Assembly: GCF_963678635.1 (NCBI RefSeq)
Contig: NC_087062.1
Coordinates: 29,040,833 to 29,104,832, forward strand
Direction of reading: 5' to 3'
Length of the DNA: 64,000 nt
Source: Symsagittifera roscoffensis
Taxonomy: Eukaryota > Xenacoelomorpha > Acoela > Convolutidae
Part shown: one piece after another, positions 22,359-32,400 of the stretch
How positions within the stretch are numbered: the first letter of the stretch is position 1
Layout of the letters: every line of letters starts with the position of its first letter
Program-made: the position numbers and the translations under genes
Notes under the pieces: model-generated
What the model saw: the letters and a program-made list of their open reading frames with translations, nothing else
The model's database searches: none
What the model was told of the DNA's origin: nothing

Positions 22359-22972
22359 TTATTTGTAGTGACCCCTTGGCGCTGCTAATGCACCACCACC
22401 AGACACCTTATAAGATTTGGCATATTTGTCCCCCCGCTCGTATGACAAAGCAATTCGGTAGACCTCATCTGGTGTCTTCGTTGAACGACACAGTTCCGTT
22501 TGGGCTTCCTTATTAGACATGTTGACAATAGATACATCACGCAATACGCGTCGCTCCAGCGCTCCAAACGAACATCTAGCGGCTAGTCCACTCAATACTG
22601 AGTGAAATTCTTCCAACGTTTCCGCTTCACGTTGCTTTCTGGATAGTAGTTGATACATCTCGAAAGTCTCATTCCTTTCCTTTTTGAAAACAGTTTCAAA
22701 CTCATCCAGATCCCGAGGATACCGCGTAGCCGCCAGATCCAAATGTGGTTTCCGATTGTTTAGTTCGTCCTGTCCTCGTTCCCCAAGCACAAATAAAGAT
22801 TTGAAATTAGTGTCTGCTCCGCTTCCAGACAATTCTTTCCACTCACCTCCTCTGACAGGGCTGTAATTTGCGCTGCAGTTAGCGTCCAATCAAAATAAAA
22901 TGCCGTCGGATTAAATGAGTGTTTCGCTATCACTCCCCATGTAAAATGTGTAATCCAGTGTTACCACAGCAT
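22359..22972 (-). pseudogene. Ty3/gypsy gag, main part (old element)
   Basis: From 22972 down, one frame reads HWITHFTWGVIAKHSFNPTA and on to about 22880. It then shifts into the 22889-22359 frame with FKSLFVLGERGQDELNNR, RKQREAETLEEFHSVLSGLA and ARCSFGALERRVLRDV, typical of a Ty3 capsid region. An in-frame TAA lies three codons after the giant element's insertion point. Continuation of the gag start is at 49114-49022. Confidence 0.8.
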
Positions 22973-23888
22973 TGTAACATTCGTCTACTGCAGTCACACA
23001 TGAGGCTTAAGAAAAATAGGCCCTATAACCACTGGCTCAAGGGTCAGGGACACTATCTCTTGTGTTTTTCTACCTCAAGAACGGTCGGAGCCAGTTCGGT
23101 TCGCTTGTGACATGAGACTACGACCCGTTACAGCTTAAAGGCTACTACTAAAATATCCCCCCACTCTAGAATTAGAAACGTCCCCATACTTAGGTCTCTA
23201 GATACCCAAAATACATGAACGCCGTTAAAAACCGGGTTGGAACAATCCGTTAAGTTACTTTTTATTAGACAGTGGAACTTTGATCCATTTCAGATGGATC
23301 AACCTAAAACTCGCCTTACCTCAACATCACAATTATAAAACACACTCTAGGAATTTAAATTAAGTACTCACATCGTAGCACGCTCAAGAACCAGGAAGTA
23401 AATAAGTCGGTAAACAACTCAAGAATTAATAAAGTAACTAATATGAGTTTAATGTTAGTCAGTTTTAACAACAAGAACAAGTTTTTACTCTAGACTGCAA
23501 GTTCTCGTGAACCATTGGGACACTCTAGCTGTCCACCTTTCCACCGAAGGTTCACTCTGGTCCAGTCAATAATAGTATTCCAATCGTAATAATCCAACTC
23601 GTGGGAATGCTCTCGTCTCTGTTTCAGATGGGACAGCTCTACTCTAGGTTATTATTGCTATTGAAATTGCGAATAGCAATTTCCCACCGATTTTTCTAGC
23701 AACTTTCCCGCGATTTTTATTCAACTGTTCTGAAATTGTTCTGATCTCTTTTTCTGATTTTCAGTTCTCGCGAGAAAATCGTGCATGACAGGTTCCATTC
23801 GAAATTTTGAAAAATTAAATTTCACTCCAAAATCAAGTGTTTTTTTCTTCTCTCAAGGTCAAACTTCCAAATATGACCGACTGGCACA
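22973..23888 (-). repeat. 3' LTR of the giant element
   Basis: 916 bp, almost identical to 48106-49021. In sense orientation it follows a short purine-rich stretch ('ccggggagta' just upstream) that can serve as the polypurine tract. It contains five CTTGAG hexamers on the sense strand. Confidence 0.93.
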
Positions 23889-24318
23889 TACTCCCCGGAC
23901 TCGAGATCGATGTCCTCATCGCGCGCTGTCTTCTGCCAGTGAGTCCCAGAAAAACCGAGTGTTGCTCAAGATACAGTGCCAGTGGTCATTTACAGAAGTT
24001 TGCAGCAGATTTAAGCTTATCTACACCCCAAAATTCACAGCCATTTAAAATTTTCACGCTATTGCTAAACAGCAACCAAAATCTGCATACACCTGCACCC
24101 TTGAATTTTCGCTTTTCAAGCCAATCATTTTAAAATCTCTTTTGTCCTACTCAATCAGGAAATTGTCATGCAGCATTTCGATTTAAATAATAAATATAGT
24201 ATATTAGTAACAATATTTGCTTTGTTAAAATTTCTTTTTCGTGAATCCAAGTTTCACTCGGATCCACGCTCAAGCCCCCCTTCCCTCTCAAGACTCAAGA
24301 TCCATCCGATTTGCCCAT
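23889..24318 (-). other. 3' untranslated region of the giant element
   Basis: About 430 bp between the stop of ORF3 and the 3' LTR. It contains CTTGAG hexamers near 24269 and 24287-24299, and the likely polypurine tract at its end. No frame of interest. Confidence 0.6.
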
Positions 24319-26361
24319 TCATCTCGTACTCTTCGCCTTGGAGGTACTGCATCCTGAAGTGCTAGATGCGGCAAACTGTCTCAACAGTTCCTCTTCATCA
24401 TCGGGACTAATCACAATCTCCTCCCAAGCCTTCAGCTGTTCATAGGATCGCATCCATTCTCTCTGCTCCTGCAATCTCTTTGCTTGGTTGGGTAGTGCCT
24501 TCACCCTAGCTTCTCGGTTCAAGCAAAAGGAGTTGTGCAGGCTCAAGCTCACGTTCTTCGCCAGGTCTTCCTCTAGTATCGACTCCCTCGCTTTGGTATT
24601 GTCTCTAGACATCTTCCCCACTCTTTTCCATCCCGTCGTGATCGCATTACGATGGGTTAGCAGGGGTCTCTTGAAAGCTTCCGGCCCAATCTCGGCCTGG
24701 AACTGTCGATACTCTTTTTGATGTTTTCTCATGTGATCTTTCGTTGTCATGTACAACCAAGACGTCAGTGTCGCCCGAAACCATGGAAAGTACCTCAAGC
24801 GACTCCATACGTGCCTGACTTCCGTCGGTATGGCGAATACTTTGCACGCAGTCTCAAACAACTCGAGTCTCCTGCTGTAGTCTATCGCGTATATTGACTC
24901 AGCCGTTGGCTTCGTCGCCTCCCGATACTTCGTTATATTCTCTTCTATCCATCTCAGAGCTAACATCGTACTCACTACTAAGAGCGTCACCTTCTGCCGG
25001 TGATCCGGTAGTCCGATCGACCGAATCTCTTCCACATCCCACACCAGGCAAAGGTTCTTGTGATCTGGATACCACACCGTTTGTGCCAAACAGTGGCATG
25101 GGCATTCCCCATGAGAGATCTCAATGCTCCTGAGATTACGCTCCCCTGAGGCTTCCAAGAGAGGCTCAAGCTCCATCATTTTCTCGTGCATCGTGTCGTT
25201 GTCTTCCAGGTTCGGAGTACTTCCCACAGGTTTCCCGATCACGTTTTGTCTCTCGTGATCGCTCGTGTTTTCTCTTTCCAACTTCAGAAGATCTTCTCCC
25301 CAGATTTCGCTTAAGTCATCTCTCAATTCTTTTGGTACTGTCCCTTTGATTTTTCTCAACAACTTGTGCGAGTGATGCGACATCCGAGCCAACCTCACGC
25401 ACTTGGGCACTGAGAAGGCCTTGTCCACCAGTATTCTCTGGCTGGACACTTCCACCATCGCCATGTGTAGCGGGTAGTGACTTCCGCACAAGTTGGCCAT
25501 CATTGACCCTATCAGCGATTTCGCGTTCAATGGCAAGCCATAAGCTTCGCTCATGGGAAATCCCATTTCCGCCTCAAGACCAACCTTCCAGCTCCGGATG
25601 TGTTTTTGAGTCACCTGCAACACCCCGGGCCATGATTCTACGCTCAACGCCGTCACTAAATGATGTTCAGACTCCAGTCTCTCCAGTGCCTGCAGACCAC
25701 ACATTCTCGAGAAGAATCCGAGAGCTGTCGCTATATTCACCGTGGTTCTCGCGTAACATTCCGCTATTATTTGCACTTCACTTTTCTCCCTTTCTGTGAT
25801 GTCTTCGAACCAAGTGACCAGGTCTTCTTTTTGAAACGACAGTATTCTGACGCATGACCGTCCATCGCAGATGTGCTCTCCGTTCCCACACGTCGAATCC
25901 AGACAGCTACCCGGCTCCAATTTCTTTGCTGACCCGGGGTCGCTCGTCCTTTCGCTTGGCTCTTGCATCTGGGGCGTGATTAGCTTATGTAGCACACTCA
26001 ACTTCGCCAGATCTTCATCTTCCGTTGGTGCTAACCTCACTCGCTCTGTGGTTTCCTCGATTAGACTTGCATGGGGATGTGGACACCAGGAGGGTCTTAG
26101 TAGCTTCCATATCACTCCCAAATTCGTGGTTAACAAGCCATTTCCACCGCCCATGTTCACTTCAACTCTCTTGTTTGAGCGCGGTATGCTTATCACCTCT
26201 GGTGTTTTCTCAAGAATCAGGCCCAGGCTCGGCCCCTCTTTTTCCACCGCGTCTATTTCCATTATTCTTTCTGTCCAAAACTTCAGTAGCTCCGCTACCT
26301 CATGGTTTCTGTGGGCTCCTCCAGCTTCCGAGTCTAAGAAGGGATTGTAGGCTATTCCCAT
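24319..26361 (-). CDS. ORF3 of the giant element, unknown protein (680 codons)
   Basis: Starts at the first ATG (MGIAYNPFLD), although the frame is open further upstream, back to the UAG that ends ORF2. No known domain is recognised. Visible features are a Cys-rich segment CLDSTCGNGEHICDGRSC about residue 150, a second Cys/His cluster (ECPCHCLAQ) about residue 420, a basic and aromatic helical part near residues 540-600, and an acidic end with a Ser/Thr-rich tail. There is no signal peptide or clear membrane helix, so it does not look like an envelope protein. Only 45 bases of sense sequence separate the UAG of ORF2 from this ATG, and both are in one frame, so translation by readthrough or as a separate product are both possible. 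Confidence 0.75.
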   Translation of the reverse strand: MGIAYNPFLDSEAGGAHRNHEVAELLKFWTERIMEIDAVEKEGPSLGLILEKTPEVISIPRSNKRVEVNMGGGNGLLTTNLGVIWKLLRPSWCPHPHASLIEETTERVRLAPTEDEDLAKLSVLHKLITPQMQEPSERTSDPGSAKKLEPGSCLDSTCGNGEHICDGRSCVRILSFQKEDLVTWFEDITEREKSEVQIIAECYARTTVNIATALGFFSRMCGLQALERLESEHHLVTALSVESWPGVLQVTQKHIRSWKVGLEAEMGFPMSEAYGLPLNAKSLIGSMMANLCGSHYPLHMAMVEVSSQRILVDKAFSVPKCVRLARMSHHSHKLLRKIKGTVPKELRDDLSEIWGEDLLKLERENTSDHERQNVIGKPVGSTPNLEDNDTMHEKMMELEPLLEASGERNLRSIEISHGECPCHCLAQTVWYPDHKNLCLVWDVEEIRSIGLPDHRQKVTLLVVSTMLALRWIEENITKYREATKPTAESIYAIDYSRRLELFETACKVFAIPTEVRHVWSRLRYFPWFRATLTSWLYMTTKDHMRKHQKEYRQFQAEIGPEAFKRPLLTHRNAITTGWKRVGKMSRDNTKARESILEEDLAKNVSLSLHNSFCLNREARVKALPNQAKRLQEQREWMRSYEQLKAWEEIVISPDDEEELLRQFAASSTSGCSTSKAKSTR

Positions 26362-26406
26362 CACTCCAGACACATATTGGTATTCCCCCTTCTCACTGAG
26401 TCTCGA

Positions 26407-29400
26407 CTACTGTTCTGACGAGGCCAGGTTACGGTGAACATCATGTTCTTCCTCGAACTTCTTATTAGAGAACCTCCGTACCTCGTCCAGCTTTCGATGG
26501 TTCTCCAAGGATAGTCTGGAACCATCTTCTTTCTCTATTCCTGTACTCTGATATACGTTCAAGATGATCGTTGAGACTCTTCTCTCCATGGTTTTACTTC
26601 CACTTGCTCTCTGGTGGCACGCCAGGATGGTGCTATCAGACATCATTGACATTGTCCATCTCAAGAAACATGTGGCATCTTTTCTTCTAGCCAGGCTCAA
26701 GCCTGAATTGTCCCTGGCCACGTGTTGCATCAGTGCCTGATACACCTCTAGCTTCTTGCTTCCCAACTTCAGCCTGTCATACGAGGTCAATGTCTCCAAC
26801 TCTATTCCTACCAGACTCCAGGTGAACATTAATTGTCCCGCAGTTCTAACGAAGGGATTCGCCATTAGTGGCGGTGCTGATGAGGATGTCCTCATCGCCT
26901 CTTCAAAATGATCCTTCAACAAACTCTGCCAGGACCTCTTCAGATGACTTGCCATCTCTATCTTATTAACCTCGGCTTTTTGCTGGGTGGCCCAATTGCG
27001 TCGCCTGCGAGCTATTCCACTGTCCAACTTCTTCAAGCAGTCCTCCATTTCCTTCAATGTTTCGAGGGCCACCCACCACGTCCGGGAAGTGTTCCTCGTC
27101 TTGTTCCTCTCCAATGGATCACTCGTCACTTGTTTGCCCATGTCCTGATGTGCCTTCGAGATCCATTCTTTGCCGATCTCCACTTCCCCTACCTGTCCGT
27201 TCGTTGAACCTCTCTTCACGTTTACCTTCTGAGGCTTGAATTCTTCTTCTGACGTCGAACTGGTGGAAACCTCTATTTCCTTTTCTACTTCAAGTGGTTT
27301 CCTGAGCTCCGAGCTGTTCTTGTATGCCGCCGTCTTGCATCGGGCCAAAACGATGGGCGCCGTCTCTCTCAAGTTTCCTTCCGAAACAGCATCCACTGAA
27401 GGACTACCCCATCCTTCCACTTCTCTCTTCCTCTTGCGAGTCTTCACATCTCTGCTCGAGGGTGTTGTGGCTATCATCATTGATTCGACCTCTCCATCCA
27501 CTCCTTCCAACTCTTGCCTCCCCCCTGCTCGAGCCTTAAGGATATTAGTACTTTTAATCATATTACTAGTCCCAACCTTATCCTTTTTTATATCATCAAC
27601 CATTTTATCCACAGTTTTTTGTTTCAGAGTAGAGCTGTCCTCACATTTCTCTTTTCTAGTCTTCGATCGTGCGTCCCTCAGCTCCACTAGCTTGTTCAGC
27701 AGCTCTTTTCTTGCTTTCTCATCCAGGCCCGTTCCTATCAGGAGCGGTTCCCCGAATCTCACTACTGCGTCCCACAGTTCCTTCTTGAACTTGTCCAGCG
27801 TCGTCTCGCTGCCCACTTCTCGATTGAATTCCCCCAGGAATTCCTGCCAAGCGTCATCCTCGAGAGATCCCAAGAATATGTCCCTGTTCCCTTCGAACGT
27901 GTTCTTCTCCCTTTCCTCCGAGCTCAAGAGTAACATCCCCATATTGAAGGTCTCACCTGCCAATGGCAACTCTAGGTTCTTCCGCGGGGACGGGTTCAGA
28001 GGTGGTGTGGCAGTATCTGCCCAATTCTCTTCGCTCAAGTCTTTCAACAGCTCTTGAGTGGTGAGTTCCTCCCCTGATGGCCCTGGTTCAGGTGTATTCC
28101 CCACCTCCATGTCTTCTCCAGCTTCACTGAGAGTTTCATCCATACTCTCTTCCTCTGATTCATTTCTTCTTCTCTCGAGAATTCTTTTGAATCGATCCTC
28201 AACGGGTCCACTCCTCTTGTCTCCAGGCGTGTCTACAGACAGTGGTGACGGTGTCGTAGGATCCAGCTTTTTATATTCCGTCAGGGCTACATGCAGTTGA
28301 CCTGCTGCATCTAGTTCTGTTCCCTCCTGTGTCACTTCTACTTGTTCCAAGCCATAGGGTGCCTTGTATTTTCTCGTGGCAAATTTCATTTCGTCCACCA
28401 ATGCGACGTGTCCCTCCATCACGATCATCCTGCCATCATCCCATATGGGTAGCATATTCTCAAGTCCTTCCTTCTCAAGAGTCCTCAAGACTTTCCGCAC
28501 CTCATATCCAGGGGGCTGCGAACCTCTACTCTTTTTCGCTTGCGTCGTCCACGAATTTACCTTCATCTCGCTGGTGTGGAAGTAGACTGCCGCCGTGTAG
28601 CCGATGAACAGGGGATCCCAGCCATCCGTGAAATGACTCTGCGTTTCCTCCGTCATCATCTTCGCCATTATGGAGGGAACCACCAAGGGACTATTCATTC
28701 CCAAGGTCATCCTCCTGACTGTCGGGAACTCAGGCATGGTGGCTGGTAGGATTTCTTTCTCCATTATGGCCTCCAGCTCCCTCTTGACTAGCGCAAAGCA
28801 CTCCTTCCAGGCGGGGATTCTCAAGACTTCTCGTCCGTTGGCCGTCAATGGGTTTAGGTTCCAAAACTTTGGATACATTTCAATGGGGCCCTCTCGCTTG
28901 CCTCCCATTCTACATTGCATTTGTCCCCTGAAGTTGCACACCATCATCTCGGCATCTTTCACTTTTCCGAAGAGTACCGTGTTGCTCATACGCGCCCTGA
29001 GCACCTCCTGCTGACACCAATTCAGCGCTGTACCATCCAGTACGCTGATGAGACTCAAGTGCGTCACCGAGTGACGATACGTTATCACCAGGGGATCTGG
29101 AAACGCGTACGTCACTGCTGGACCATAGATGCAGGTCACCACCTCCTCTAGACCTCGGATTATCCCCATTGGGTCCGACCTCATTGCCAGGCACAGGTCC
29201 GTCAACAGAGGCATCCCTCTGTTCGCCTTCTCCCATTCTTCTCTCGAGGTTGGGTTCTCATCTTCACCCGTCATGTATCGATTCTGCATCATGAGGTATT
29301 GCACCAGCAGTGTCTTCAACCCTGCGGCACACTTGTAGGAGCTGGTTTCAATGCTCGTGTGGACTCTCCCCATAGACAGAGGTTCTCCATATTCCATTAA

Positions 29401-32400
29401 CCGATGAAACGATACCAATTCCCCATGGGTCAAGAGTACTAGTGCCAGATACCCATCAACTCGAAGTGTCTCCACTCCTCGACTAAACATGTATGCTGGG
29501 CCCATGTTGAACAAGTATCTGGGGTAAACCAAATACAGGGCCAAGAGCAGGCTGATGGACATGCCCAGTATCTCCTGTACGAAGGCTCCGAAGATAGTCG
29601 CCGTGGTGCCGAACACTCCTGCCAAGAATTCTCTCTCCCAGCAAGGACTCAAGAACTTGAGAATCTCGTAATCTCTCCTAGTCTTCAATTCGCCGTTGGC
29701 GTGCTCTCTCCAAAATCCTCCAATCGTCACTTCATTGGCGGCCGAGACAAATCTAGCCACCGTCATGTCTCTCGTTTCAGCTAGCTCCAGTTGCTTCTCT
29801 AGAAAACTCCAGATTTGTTTCACGAGGAGTGGTGCTTCCTCCCTCGTCTTATTCGTGACGTTCTCCAGCCTTGGTGTCAGGAATGGCCACCAGCCATTCT
29901 CTTGAGTCAAGCGATATTTCATCGATTCTAACTGTTTCTCCGTCTCGACCACATTTCTTCTCTCGTTGCTGGGACCTCTAGTCCTGCTGGTGGAATTTGC
30001 GACTTTCACATCCATACTCCGGAACCACAGGCTGGCCGTCAACTGGTTTATCGCCGGGTGGTCGTCCCCGATGACTGGGCTGAACTTGAGTTGTCTAGCA
30101 AAGTTCGATATCTCTAGCAAGAGTACCTCATCCAATACAATCAGGACGTCGGCCAGTCCGTAAAAGCCCCTCAGTGCATGAGATATGTCAGCCCATGCGG
30201 CCGGCAATTCTGATTTGTAAAGCCTCAAGTTCAATGGCTCCAGCTCTCGATTGGGGGCTGCCATCAGAATCCGCCATTCACTCCCTTCTGCTATCAGGAT
30301 CAAGACCGCGTACACGAATTGTAGGGCGGGTGGCATATTTGCGTATCCCGGGGATGTGGTAAACACCACCTTCGTCTTGGACCCAAATCTCGAGGCTACG
30401 TTCTCTTGTACCTCATTCATCGCCGCAAATAACGCCTGAATAGCCTCCCATATCTTCTTTGATGTCGGAATCTCCTTGCCCTTCAGTTGCTCAAGAAGTC
30501 CCATCGCGTGCAGGTGATCATTCATTCCTGCAAACATTAGCAGCTCAGGTTCACAGGGCATCTCCGACTTTATTGCCACCACTAGAGTCAACATCTGGTT
30601 CAATTCGGCTCCTGGCAAGGAGTATACCAGAGTCTCCGGCCAGAACAACTTGGGAGACGTTCCTTCGAAGTCCGATCCCGCCACAATGACTACTCTTGCA
30701 GCAGCTGGATCTGCTCTATCATAAACTGCCAGAGTTTTGGCCAGTTGGGTGCCACCACAGGGCTTCCCGTACCTGGGATCTTCTGCCAACTTCGGACCTT
30801 CGTAAGCGGCATCAGGCAATTCCATTCCCCCCGGATTGAGTAGCTTGTCTACCACCTTCAACTGCGCCGGTGTTGCCAACCTGATCCTAGCGATGCCAGT
30901 TCGGTGCTTGGGAGGTTCTGTTATAAGTCCAGGACCCCCCAACAGTTTGAGAGGCCTGTAGTTAATGGGTCCCATGATCGTTTTTGTGGGAATTCCAGTC
31001 AGGTCTGTGGTCTCCATTAACTTCGCTCTCGAGAAGTGCGCTTCGTGAGCTTTCAACCAGTCTATGCAATGATGTCTATTCAAATCCTCGTGCGACACTC
31101 GTTCGATCCCCAGGGTTTCCGCCAACTCTCGTCTGCATTCCAAACTCTCTAGATCCAGTTCCTTCACCTTCTCAGGATATCTCAAGCGGGCAGTCTCCAT
31201 AGACTTCTTTTCTCTCCTGCCATCTGCCACCACCACAGAGGACATCGCCGAGCCCGGAGGTGTTGATGACTCTACCTCCTCCGACTCCATTGGCGTGGCA
31301 CTCTGCAATCGGGTCTGATTGCTCCTTGAACTGTCTCTAGTATCAACTCTCGCTCCCAAGCGACCAGCCAAGGCCCTCGAGGCAAGGAATGGTGGGTTGG
31401 GAGGTGGTCCTAAAGTGAATTGGGCTGTCTCCAGCAGGTCCGCCTCTAGCGTGTTAATGTGTTCCTGGAAGACGTCGTTCAGCCACTCCGCTCCCCTTGG
31501 CCTATCGAAATGGATTCCATCTTTTGAGGTGTCTTCAGGGAATCCCTTTTTCTCCATACGTTCTGCTATGTCCAACAGCCTGAGAGGAAGCACACTCTTC
31601 CGGTGTATGTCTCGGATCATCTTGTTCAGGCTCCGCACCTTCTGGTTCATCTCTAGGGCGTGCTGATCAAACATCATGTTGTAGGGGACCGTGCATACCG
31701 TCAGCAGGATGGGGTCCATCTGGATCCTCAGTTCCTCAAGAAGGCAGCTCATCTTGTCGCACAGCCTCGCTACTTTCCTCGCTTCTCCCCTTGACACGTC
31801 GTTGGTCCCAACCATCAGGGTCACTGTGTAAACTTTGGTCATCCCTAGCATGTCCAGGGTTGCCAACATCTGTGGCGTGGCAGCTCCAGCGAAACTCAAG
31901 ACTCCTGTCTGCCAATGGGACCGTATCTGGGTCAACACCCGCACCAGGCTATCCCCTATAATTAGGTGAACTGCACCCTCTGGCACACGAGGTGGCGCTA
32001 GATACTCCACCCAGGCTGCGTCATGGAAGCAGTCCCTCCTGGCTCCCTGTTCCGCACTCCAGTCCAGCCGATTGTGCCTGTGGTAGTTCCCTTCTGTATT
32101 CTTCTTATAGCTTGCGATCACGACATTCCTGACCGGCTGTTCCCTCCAAGTTGGGGGAAGCTCTGGCCTCGTCGATCTTTCACGACTCTGCTGCTGCAAT
32201 TTCTCGCCTAGCTCCTTCAGGCGCGATGAGGCGCCACTCACCTGACTGCCACTCGAGGTCGAGGTTGGGGTATATCCTGGTAACACCACATCCATCAGAG
32301 GACGTACAGGTTGTGTCTCTAGGTTGCGCAAGGAAGGCGTCACGTCATTCGGTATCCAGACCTCTAACCCTTCGCTCATATGTTCTCTGGCCTCGCGGTC

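Larger units (their letters stand above)
18473..22972 (-). mobile_element. Old Ty3/gypsy LTR retrotransposon (3' part, decayed)
   Basis: Reads gag, protease, RT, RNase H and integrase on the minus strand, with several frameshifts. Its first gag codons lie 26 kb away at 49114-49022. The two parts join in one reading frame when the giant element 22973-49021 is taken out, apart from one stop (TAA) three codons downstream of the join. No 3' LTR could be recognised below 18473. It is older than the giant element because it serves as that element's target. Confidence 0.85.

Noticed and set aside
22973-23888. Reading the 916-bp repeat as LTRs of the older Ty3 element
   Set aside because: The older gag frame continues on both outer sides of the two repeats, so the repeats belong to the inserted giant element.
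23837-24133. 98-codon plus-strand frame across the LTR edge
   Set aside because: It crosses from LTR into the 3' untranslated part, has no motif, and is not shared by the other LTR beyond the boundary.
27236-28057. Open plus-strand frame of 273 codons, and many other plus-strand frames across 24300-42500
   Set aside because: They lie opposite intact minus-strand ORFs of the giant element, have Ser/Leu-rich antisense composition and no motifs.
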